Shown here: one piece after another, positions 57,868 to 64,000 of the stretch
How the letters are laid out: each line of letters opens with the position of its first letter
Numbering within the stretch: position 1 is the stretch's first letter
From: an uncultured Oscillibacter sp.
Lineage (GTDB): Bacteria > Bacillota > Clostridia > Oscillospirales > Oscillospiraceae
Reading direction: 5' to 3'
NCBI GenBank assembly: GCA_910578935.1
Contig: CAJTSM010000008.1
Location: 51,960-115,959, forward strand
DNA: 64,000 bases
The notes under the pieces: generated by a model
Database searches by the model: none
What the model was told of the DNA's origin: nothing
What the model saw: the letters and a program-made list of their open reading frames with translations, nothing else
Translations under genes and position numbers: made by a program

Positions 57868-58623
57868 ATGATCACCCTGAAATCCTCCCACGAGATCGAC
57901 TTGATGCGCCGGAGTGGAAAAATTACCGCGGCTGCCCGTGCCTTGGCAGGGGAAATGGTAAAGCCCGGCGTGACAACCCAGGAGATCAACGACGCGGTGG
58001 AGCGGTTTATCCGCAAACAGGGGGCGGTCCCGTCCTTTCTCCATTACAACGGCTACCCAGCCAGCGTCTGCATCAGCGTCAACGACGAGATCATCCACGG
58101 CATACCCAGTCCCAAGCGGGTCTTGCAGGAGGGAGATATCGTCAGCGTGGACGTGGGCGCGTACATCGGGGGCTTTCATGGAGACTGCGCGGCGACATTT
58201 CCCTGTGGAAAGATTTCCCCGGAGGCCCAGCGCCTGATCGACGTGACCAGGCAGAGCTTTTTTGAGGGAATCCGATTCGCCCGGGAGGGACAGCGCCTTC
58301 AGGACATCTCCGCGGCGGTCCAATCCTATGTGGAGCAGAATGGTTTCTCCGTGGTCCGGGAATACGTGGGCCACGGTGTGGGAGCCAACATGCACGAATC
58401 ACCGGAAATCCCAAATTACGGCCGTCCGGGCCACGGCCCCCGCCTCCTGCGGGGAATGACTCTGGCCGTCGAGCCTATGGTCAACGCCGGAAACGCCGCC
58501 ATCACGCAGCTGAGCGACGGCTGGACGGTGAAGACCGCCGACGGAAAATGGGCGGCCCACTATGAAAACACGATCCTGATCACCGATGGCCCGCCGGAAA
58601 TTTTGACGGCTCCCGCCATTTGA
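57868..58623 (+). CDS. map: type I methionine aminopeptidase
   Basis: 251 aa, removes the initiator Met. Metal ligands are visible in DVGAYIGGFHGDCAATF (Asp pair), GHGVGANMHESPEIPNYG (His) and AVEPM and HYENTIL (Glu pair). No N-terminal zinc-finger extension is present. Confidence 0.95.
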   Translation: MITLKSSHEIDLMRRSGKITAAARALAGEMVKPGVTTQEINDAVERFIRKQGAVPSFLHYNGYPASVCISVNDEIIHGIPSPKRVLQEGDIVSVDVGAYIGGFHGDCAATFPCGKISPEAQRLIDVTRQSFFEGIRFAREGQRLQDISAAVQSYVEQNGFSVVREYVGHGVGANMHESPEIPNYGRPGHGPRLLRGMTLAVEPMVNAGNAAITQLSDGWTVKTADGKWAAHYENTILITDGPPEILTAPAI

Positions 58624-58643
58624 CAACAGGTGAGAGAGAACGT

Positions 58644-58928
58644 ATGGAGATTGCGAAATCAAACATCGTCCGCTCCAACGCGGGACGGGACAAGGGCAAG
58701 CTCTTCGTCGTCCTGGCGGTGGAAGGGGAGTACCTCCTGCTGGCGGACGGAAAATCGAGAAAGGTGGAATCCCCGAAGCGGAAGAAGCGCAGGCATGTGC
58801 TCTTCGTCTCGGCGGAGGAAACCCGCCTCGCTGAAAAGATCAAGAGCGAGGAGAAGGTCACCAACAGTGATCTTCGCAGGACTCTCGCGGCGTGCCGCGA
58901 GGTGATCCAGCCGGACCAGGAGGGATAA
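58644..58928 (+). CDS. KOW-domain RNA-binding protein (L14E/L6E-like)
   Basis: 94 aa, with a KOW-like segment SNAGRDKGKLFVVLAVEGEYLLLADGKSRKVE and a basic KRKKRRH patch. It sits in the spc/alpha cluster between map and infA, as in other Clostridia, and likely has a ribosome or RNA role. ATG 58644 is preceded by GAGAGAGAA. Confidence 0.88.
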   Translation: MEIAKSNIVRSNAGRDKGKLFVVLAVEGEYLLLADGKSRKVESPKRKKRRHVLFVSAEETRLAEKIKSEEKVTNSDLRRTLAACREVIQPDQEG

Positions 58929-58931
58929 CGT

Positions 58932-59150
58932 TTGGCAAAATCCGATATGATCGAAGTGGAAGGTGTTGTGGTGGAAGCCCTGCCCAACACGACGTTCCAG
59001 GTTGACATTGGAAATGGTCACATGATTCTGGCGCATATTTCCGGGAAACTGAGGATGAATTTCATCAGGATTCTGCCCGGCGATAAGGTCACGGTGGAGA
59101 TGTCCCCGTATGATCTGACCCGGGGCCGGATCACCTGGCGCAGCAAATGA
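58932..59150 (+). CDS. infA: translation initiation factor IF-1
   Basis: 72 aa OB-fold factor at the 30S A site. The conserved IEVEGVVVEALPNTTFQVDI and GDKVTVEMSPYDLTRGRI are seen. The start codon is TTG at 58932, the usual first residues being AKSDMIEVEG. Confidence 0.96.
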   Translation: MAKSDMIEVEGVVVEALPNTTFQVDIGNGHMILAHISGKLRMNFIRILPGDKVTVEMSPYDLTRGRITWRSK

Positions 59151-59191
59151 CATCAAACGACGTAAACCGCTGAAAGGAATGGTTGCAGACT

Positions 59192-59305
59192 ATGAAAGTA
59201 AGACCGTCCGTGAAGCCCATGTGCGAAAAGTGCAAGGTCATCCGCCGCAAAGGCCGTGTTATGGTCATTTGCGAGAACCCCAAGCACAAGCAGAGACAGG
59301 GCTGA
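59192..59305 (+). CDS. rpmJ: 50S ribosomal protein L36
   Basis: 37 aa (too small for most ORF finders). MKVRPSVKPMCEKCKVIRRKG is the first part; the zinc ligands are Cys11, Cys14, Cys27 and His32 (CENPKHKQRQG). GAAAGGA precedes the ATG, in the expected infA-rpmJ-rpsM order. Confidence 0.97.
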   Translation: MKVRPSVKPMCEKCKVIRRKGRVMVICENPKHKQRQG

Positions 59306-59333
59306 GAATTGAAATTGGAGGTGCTTTAAAAGT

Positions 59334-59699
59334 ATGGCACGTATTGCCGGTATTGACCTGCCGAAGGATAAACGTATCGAGATCGGCCTGACCTATATTT
59401 ACGGCATTGGGCGCAAGAGCGCCAAGGACATCCTGGCGAAGTCCGGCGTGAATCCCGACACCCGGGTGAAGGATCTGACGGACGCCGACGAGCAAAAGCT
59501 CCGCGACGCCATCGACGACTACACCGTTGAAGGCGACCTCCGGCGGCAAACCGCCCTGGACATTAAGCGGCTCAGCGAGATTGGCTGCTACCGGGGCCTC
59601 AGGCACCGCAAGGGCCTGCCCGTCCGGGGCCAGCGCAGCAAGACCAACGCCCGCACCCGCAAGGGTCCCAAGAAGACCATCGCCAACAAGAAGAAGTAA
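59334..59699 (+). CDS. rpsM: 30S ribosomal protein S13
   Basis: 121 aa, 30S head. RIAGIDLPKDKRIEIGLTYIYG and the basic C-terminal tail (RTRKGPKKTIANKKK) are standard. Confidence 0.97.
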   Translation: MARIAGIDLPKDKRIEIGLTYIYGIGRKSAKDILAKSGVNPDTRVKDLTDADEQKLRDAIDDYTVEGDLRRQTALDIKRLSEIGCYRGLRHRKGLPVRGQRSKTNARTRKGPKKTIANKKK

Positions 59700-59714
59700 G
59701 GAGGGAGAAACAGT

Positions 59715-60119
59715 ATGGCAGCAACGAAATCCGGCGGTAAGAAAGTCATCCGCCGCCGCCGCGAGCGGAAGAACATTGAGCGTGGCCAGGTCCATATCCG
59801 TTCTTCCTTCAACAATACCATGGTGACCGTCACCGACGCCCAGGGCAACGCCATTTCCTGGGCCTCCTCCGGCGGCCTTGGCTTCCGTGGAAGCAAGAAG
59901 TCCACTCCCTTCGCGGCCCAGACCGCGGCGGAAACCGCCGCCCGCGCCGCCATGGAGCATGGGCTGAAGACCGTGGAAGTGTTCGTCAAGGGCCCCGGCC
60001 AGGGCCGTGAGGCCGCCATCCGGGCGCTGCAAGCCGTGGGTCTGGAAGTGACGATGATCAAGGACGTCACCCCGATCCCCCACAACGGCTGCCGCCCCCC
60101 GAAGCGCCGCCGCGTGTAA
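59715..60119 (+). CDS. rpsK: 30S ribosomal protein S11
   Basis: 134 aa, platform protein. GQVHIRSSFNNTMVTVTDAQG and PIPHNGCRPPKRRRV end are standard. Confidence 0.97.
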   Translation: MAATKSGGKKVIRRRRERKNIERGQVHIRSSFNNTMVTVTDAQGNAISWASSGGLGFRGSKKSTPFAAQTAAETAARAAMEHGLKTVEVFVKGPGQGREAAIRALQAVGLEVTMIKDVTPIPHNGCRPPKRRRV

Positions 60120-60143
60120 TCGAAAGAGGAGGTAACAAGCAAT

Positions 60144-60746
60144 ATGGCAAGGAATATGCAGCCGATTGCCAAGCGCTGCAAGGCTTTGGGCATTTCTCCC
60201 GCCGTCATGGGTTACGCCAAGAAGGAAACCAACCGGAATCCCGGCGGACAGATGCGGAAGAAGAAAAGCGAATATGGCATTCAGCTGAATGAGAAGCAGA
60301 AGGTCAAGTTCATTTACGGAATTCTGGAAAAGCAGTTCCACAGCTACTATGAGGCCGCCGCCGCCGCTCCCGGTAAGACCGGCGACAACCTGCTGATCAA
60401 CGTGGAGCGCCGCTTGGACAACGTCGTGTACCGCATGGGCTTCGCCATGACCCGCCGTCAGGCCCGCCAGCTGGTAAATCACGGCCATTTCACCGTCAAC
60501 GGCAAAAAGGTCGACATCCCCTCCTATCAGGTAAAGGCCGGCGACGTTGTTGAAGTGGCTGAGGGCAGCCGTTCTTCCGAAGTGTTCAAGCGCCTTCTTG
60601 GCCAGGATGCTCCCATCTTCCTCCTGCCCGCGTGGCTGGAGCGGGAGAAGAACACCCTGAAGGGCACCGTCACCCGCCTTCCCGCCCGGGAGGATATCGA
60701 CATCCCCGTGGAGGAGCACCTGATCGTCGAGTTGTACTCCAAGTAA
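60144..60746 (+). CDS. rpsD: 30S ribosomal protein S4, zinc-free type
   Basis: 200 aa, initiator of 16S assembly. The S4 domain (ERRLDNVVYRMGFAMTRRQARQLV) is present. The N-terminal four-Cys zinc motif is missing, with only one Cys (KRCKALG) left, so this is the C-minus form. S4 often represses the alpha operon. Confidence 0.95.
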   Translation: MARNMQPIAKRCKALGISPAVMGYAKKETNRNPGGQMRKKKSEYGIQLNEKQKVKFIYGILEKQFHSYYEAAAAAPGKTGDNLLINVERRLDNVVYRMGFAMTRRQARQLVNHGHFTVNGKKVDIPSYQVKAGDVVEVAEGSRSSEVFKRLLGQDAPIFLLPAWLEREKNTLKGTVTRLPAREDIDIPVEEHLIVELYSK

Positions 60747-60826
60747 GCGGAGGATACCCTCGGGAATGAGCCGAACCAGAGGCGGCGCAACCCGCCGCCC
60801 GTTGAGAAGATGAAGGAGGGTACTGC

Positions 60827-61777
60827 GTGATTGAAATCGAAAAGCCCCAGATCGAATGCATTGAAGCGCCTGGTGATGCGACTTATGGCAAATACGTGGT
60901 GGAACCCCTGGAGCGGGGATACGGAACGACGCTGGGCAACGCCCTGCGCCGGATCATGCTCTCCTCACTGCCCGGCACCGCGCCGACTACCATTAAAATC
61001 GCCGGCGTCCAGCACGAATTTTCCACCATTCCCGGCGTGAAAGAGGATGTGACGGAGATTGTCCTGAACATCAAGGGCCTCCTGACGAAGCTCCACAGCG
61101 ACTCGGCAAAGACGGTCTATATCGAAGCGGTAGGCCCCTGCGTGGTCACTGCCGGAGACATCAAAGCCGACGGCGAAGTGGAAGTCCTGAACCCGGAGCT
61201 GCACATTGCCACACTGGACAACGGAGCCGCTCTGAACATGGAGATCACGCTCTCACATGGACGGGGCTATGTCCCCGCCGACCGCAACAAGCCCCAGCAG
61301 AATGTGATCGGCACCATTGGAGTGGATTCCATCTACACGCCGGTGTATAAGGTGAATTATACCGTGGAGCCCACCCGCGTGGGCGCTTCCAGCGACTTCG
61401 ACAAGCTGACGCTGGAGGTCTGGACCGACGGCACCATCTCCGCCCGGGACGCCGTCTCTCTGGGAGCGAAGATCCTCTGCGACCATTTCACGCTGTTCAC
61501 CGACCTGAGTGAGAACGTCGGCAGCCGCCCCACCGTGGTGGAGAAGGCGGAAGCCCAGCGGGACAAGGTGCTGGAGATGACCATTGAGGAACTGGATCTC
61601 AGCGTCCGGAGCTTCAACTGCCTGAAGCGGGCCAATATCAACACGGTGGAGGATTTGATTTCCAAGACCGAAGATGAAATGATGAAGGTCCGCAACCTGG
61701 GGCGCAAGTCCCTGGAGGAGGTCATTAACAAGCTGGCCATGATGGGCCTGCACCTGGCCGACGAGGAGAACAATTAA
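60827..61777 (+). CDS. rpoA: RNA polymerase subunit alpha
   Basis: 316 aa. The N-terminal assembly domain (PLERGYGTTLGNALRRIMLSSLPG) and the C-terminal DNA-binding domain (SFNCLKRANINTVEDLIS, NLGRKSLEEVINKL) are complete. The start is GTG at 60827 with AAGGAGG upstream. A 200-bp gap with hairpins precedes rplQ. Confidence 0.96.
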   Translation: MIEIEKPQIECIEAPGDATYGKYVVEPLERGYGTTLGNALRRIMLSSLPGTAPTTIKIAGVQHEFSTIPGVKEDVTEIVLNIKGLLTKLHSDSAKTVYIEAVGPCVVTAGDIKADGEVEVLNPELHIATLDNGAALNMEITLSHGRGYVPADRNKPQQNVIGTIGVDSIYTPVYKVNYTVEPTRVGASSDFDKLTLEVWTDGTISARDAVSLGAKILCDHFTLFTDLSENVGSRPTVVEKAEAQRDKVLEMTIEELDLSVRSFNCLKRANINTVEDLISKTEDEMMKVRNLGRKSLEEVINKLAMMGLHLADEENN

Positions 61778-61897
61778 AAATCTTTCTTCGACGGGAAGGA
61801 AGATCGCCGGAAAGATACAGCGGCTTTTGGCGGACCTGCCGTTTAGAGCACGCTCCCTGCGGGCAGGCCCGGAAGGGGTGTCTTTCCTTTCAATAAA

Positions 61898-61923
61898 ATG
61901 TTTTTCAGCCTGTTGAAAAACAT
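61898..61923 (+). promoter_or_regulatory. hairpin between rpoA and rplQ
   Basis: ATGTTTTTCA (61898-61907) and TGAAAAACAT (61914-61923) form a perfect 10-bp stem. No T-run follows, so a processing or mRNA-stability site is more likely than a terminator. Confidence 0.45.
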
Positions 61924-61979
61924 GGGTCCGGCAAAAAGAATTTTTGACGGACGAGATAACAAGTAAGGAGGAAACCGAA

Positions 61980-62315
61980 ATGCCTCGTAAGCTCGGCAAG
62001 ACTTCTGACCAGCGCAGAGCGATGCTGCGTCAGCAGGTCACGGATTTCCTGGATCACGGAAAGATGGAAACCACCGTCACCCGTGCCAAGGAGATCAAGC
62101 CCCTGGCTGAGAAAATGATTACCCTGGGCAAGAAGAGCGACTTGGCTGCCTACCGGCAGGCCATGAGCTTCATCACCCGGGAGGATGTCTGCAAAAAGCT
62201 CTTTAAAGAGATTGCGCCCACCTATGCGGAACGCAACGGAGGCTACACCCGTATTATCCGCACCGGCATCCGCCGGGGCGACGCCGCGGAAACCGCGGTG
62301 ATCGAGCTGGTGTAA
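61980..62315 (+). CDS. rplQ: 50S ribosomal protein L17
   Basis: 111 aa. RKLGKTSDQRRAMLRQQVTDF and GYTRIIRTGIRRGDAAETAVIELV are conserved. ATG 61980 has AAGGAGG upstream. It is the last gene of the cluster. Confidence 0.96.
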   Translation: MPRKLGKTSDQRRAMLRQQVTDFLDHGKMETTVTRAKEIKPLAEKMITLGKKSDLAAYRQAMSFITREDVCKKLFKEIAPTYAERNGGYTRIIRTGIRRGDAAETAVIELV

Positions 62316-62331
62316 TCGATCCGAAAGGATG

Positions 62332-62384
62332 ATAAAAGCCCTTTGTCATGAGGACCTAGGCTCATGACAAAGGGCTTTTATATG
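62332..62384 (+). terminator. strong terminator of the ribosomal cluster
   Basis: The stem arms 62332-62352 and 62361-62381 are perfectly complementary over 21 bp around an 8-base loop, with an A/T-rich tail on both sides. It should stop transcription from both directions. Confidence 0.9.
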
Positions 62385-62464
62385 TTAAAAAAGAAAGTAT
62401 TTACAATCTTGACGCCGCATTTCCTGTGCATACTAACCCCGAGTGAAAAAGGGGGAATTGGGCA

Positions 62465-63190
62465 ATGGTTCAAAAAAGCGTTTTGATTTTTATGCTGTCG
62501 GTTCTGACTGTGCTGTGCCTGATCGGGGGGCAGAGGACGTCCCCCGGAGAGGAGACGGTACCGGCTGAAGGCGGGGCGGAGATTCCCCAGGGGGAGAAAT
62601 ATGTAGCCTTAACCTTTGACGACGGTCCGCGCCGGAGCACGACAAGCCGTTTGCTGGACGGGCTGAAGGAACGGGGAGCTAAGGCCACGTTTTTCCTGAT
62701 CGGCCAGCAGATTGAGGATAATGCCGATTTAGTTGCGCGGATGGCGGAAGAGGGGCATCAGATTGGAAATCACACTTGGAGCCACCAGCGGTTGGACGGG
62801 ATTCTTCCAGATGAGGCGGCCCAGGAGGTGGCCCGGACGGAGGCGGCCCTGGAGACGCTGCTGGGGGGCGGGGAGTACTGGCTGCGGCCTCCCTACGGCC
62901 AGGTAGCGGAGGGAGCGGATTTCGGCGTACCCATGGTGAAGTGGTGTGTGGACCCCCGAGACTGGGAGAGCCGGGACACGGGAAAGGTGGTCCAGGCAAT
63001 TCTGGAACAGGTGACGCCGGGCAGCATTGTCCTGCTCCACGACATCTACCCCACGTCGGTGGATGCGGCGCTGCGGGTGGTGGACCGGCTTGAGGAACAG
63101 GGGTACTGGTTTGTCACGGTGGAAGAGCTGTTGTGGCTGAATGGGGTGACGCCGGAAGCCGGACGGATGTATCGGGCCGGAAACGGATAA
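62465..63190 (+). CDS. NodB-type polysaccharide deacetylase, membrane-anchored
   Basis: 241 aa. An N-terminal hydrophobic anchor (about 5-22) precedes a classical NodB domain: LTFDDGPRR (catalytic and metal Asp), GNHTWSHQRL (His pair), LRPPYG and LLHDIY. Such enzymes remove acetyl groups from peptidoglycan or chitin-like glycans; some act in spore cortex formation. Unlike the 16761 protein, all motifs are canonical. The start ATG 62465 lies after GGGGGAATTGGGCA, a weak RBS. Confidence 0.9.
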   Translation: MVQKSVLIFMLSVLTVLCLIGGQRTSPGEETVPAEGGAEIPQGEKYVALTFDDGPRRSTTSRLLDGLKERGAKATFFLIGQQIEDNADLVARMAEEGHQIGNHTWSHQRLDGILPDEAAQEVARTEAALETLLGGGEYWLRPPYGQVAEGADFGVPMVKWCVDPRDWESRDTGKVVQAILEQVTPGSIVLLHDIYPTSVDAALRVVDRLEEQGYWFVTVEELLWLNGVTPEAGRMYRAGNG

Positions 63191-63225
63191 AAAACGGGAA
63201 AGGCCTTTTGGGCCTTTCCCGTTTT
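63191..63225. terminator. bidirectional terminator between the deacetylase gene and rpoC
   Basis: A 14-bp stem, AAACGGGAAAGGCC with GGCCTTTCCCGTTT (about 63192-63224), with A-run before and T-run after. It ends both convergent transcripts. Confidence 0.85.
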
Positions 63226-63230
63226 GGAGT

Positions 63231-64000
63231 TTATAGCGGCTCCGCAAACAGAGGCGCCTCTTGAGGCTCGGGGGCAAAGGGTTCTTCCACAGGCTTATCC
63301 GCTTCGGGGATCAGCTGCTCCGCCGCGTTGTGATAGGCGGTCAGACCTGTCCCGGCGGGAATCAGTTTGCCGATAATGACATTTTCCTTCAAGCCTGTCA
63401 GATGGTCGCTCTTGCCCTTAATGGCGGCTTCTGTCAAGACCTTCGTCGTCTCCTGGAAGGAGGCGGCGGAAAGGAAGGAATCCGTGGCCAAAGACGCCTT
63501 TGTAATGCCCATCAGGAGCTGAGTGCCCATCGCCGGGCGGAGGGGCTCTCCGTCCTCCCGGGTTTCCCCGGCGGCGTTCCGGCGCTGGATATCGTCGTTG
63601 GCGTTTTCCAGCTCCAGGACGTCCACCATGGAGCCGTCCAGCAGGTTCGTGTCTCCGGCATCCTCCAGGCGGACCTTCCGCATCATCTGGCGGACAATGA
63701 CCTCAATGTGCTTGTCGTTGATATCCACGCCCTGCTGGCGGTATACCCGCAGGACCTCCTGAATCAGGTAGTTGTAGACTGCGTCCGCTCCCCGGATCCG
63801 GAGCACGTCATGGGGGTTCAGCGCGCCGTAGGTCAGCTGATGGCCTGTCTCGATGACGTCCCCATCCTTCACAAGAAGGCCTGTGTGGGGCACGGCATAG
63901 GTTCGGGTATCCCCGTCGGGGGCGGTGACGATAATGTTCAGCAAGCTGCCCTTGGTAGCCTCCTCAAACTTGACCGTGCCGCCGATTTCTGCCAGGGTAG
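63231..64000 (-). CDS. rpoC: RNA polymerase subunit beta' (C-terminal part; cut by window end)
   Basis: About 256 residues at the C-terminal end of RpoC. Visible are YNYLIQEVLRVYRQQGVDINDKHIE, GTQLLMGITKASLATDSFLSAASFQETTKVLTEAA and GLKENVIIGKLIPAGTG, all conserved. The last about 30 residues are an acidic, Pro-rich species-specific tail. The 5' part lies off the window. It is oriented against the ribosomal cluster. Confidence 0.95.
   Translation of the reverse strand, partial: TLAEIGGTVKFEEATKGSLLNIIVTAPDGDTRTYAVPHTGLLVKDGDVIETGHQLTYGALNPHDVLRIRGADAVYNYLIQEVLRVYRQQGVDINDKHIEVIVRQMMRKVRLEDAGDTNLLDGSMVDVLELENANDDIQRRNAAGETREDGEPLRPAMGTQLLMGITKASLATDSFLSAASFQETTKVLTEAAIKGKSDHLTGLKENVIIGKLIPAGTGLTAYHNAAEQLIPEADKPVEEPFAPEPQEAPLFAEPL

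Overview
This window is a GC-rich stretch of what looks like a Clostridia chromosome, most likely Oscillospiraceae (Oscillibacter/Flavonifractor/Dysosmobacter-like). The placement is inferred from a Gram-positive S10-spc-alpha ribosomal cluster, sporulation genes (spoIIR, spoVAE), SLH-anchored surface proteins, strong GGAGG ribosome binding sites and GC-rich intrinsic terminators. I see no rRNA, tRNA, CRISPR array, IS transposase or prophage block.

Region 1 (1-18.5 kb) is accessory and surface biology. It holds a secreted 5'-nucleotidase cut by the window start, and a three-gene ABC importer behind a promoter, leader ORF and terminator that together look like an attenuator. Next come a FAH-family hydrolase, an SLH-anchored GH18 glycosidase, a lipid-anchored barnase-type RNase overlapping its barstar-type inhibitor, an MscS channel, a 3-phosphoglycerate dehydrogenase-like enzyme and a PilZ protein. 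Small membrane-protein operons follow: one encodes a MerR-membrane fusion plus a partner, the other a small membrane protein, a YbjQ protein and an MBL hydrolase. The region ends with cytidine deaminase and a deacetylase-like lipoprotein.

Region 2 (18.5-26.5 kb) is dominated by a 1680-residue S-layer-type protein. Upstream lies a gene for a tandem, catalytically degenerate tyrosine-recombinase-like protein that carries two C-terminal helix-turn-helix segments. The same 13-bp sequence lies in inverted orientation on both sides of this gene, one copy in the S-layer upstream region and one in the gene's own. I consider this the best candidate for an undescribed regulatory system here. spoVAE sits alone next to the S-layer gene.

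Region 3 (26.5-36.6 kb) carries thiI, cinA, a PIN/NYN-like protein, a histidine-kinase-like ATPase without a visible phospho-acceptor His, a DUF1576 membrane protein, spoIIR, a hotdog thioesterase, and a metal-resistance operon (ArsR regulator, HMA chaperone, P-type ATPase).

Region 4 (36.6-45.1 kb, minus strand) is the rimP-nusA-rnpM-ylxQ-infB-rbfA-DHH-truB-ribF translation operon. Region 5 (45.4-62.4 kb, plus strand) is the full rpsJ-to-rplQ cluster with secY, adk, map, a KOW protein, infA and rpoA. A 426-bp non-coding insert separates rpsZ from rpsH, and several of its proteins carry unusual basic tails. The window closes with a NodB-type deacetylase and the 3' end of rpoC on the minus strand.
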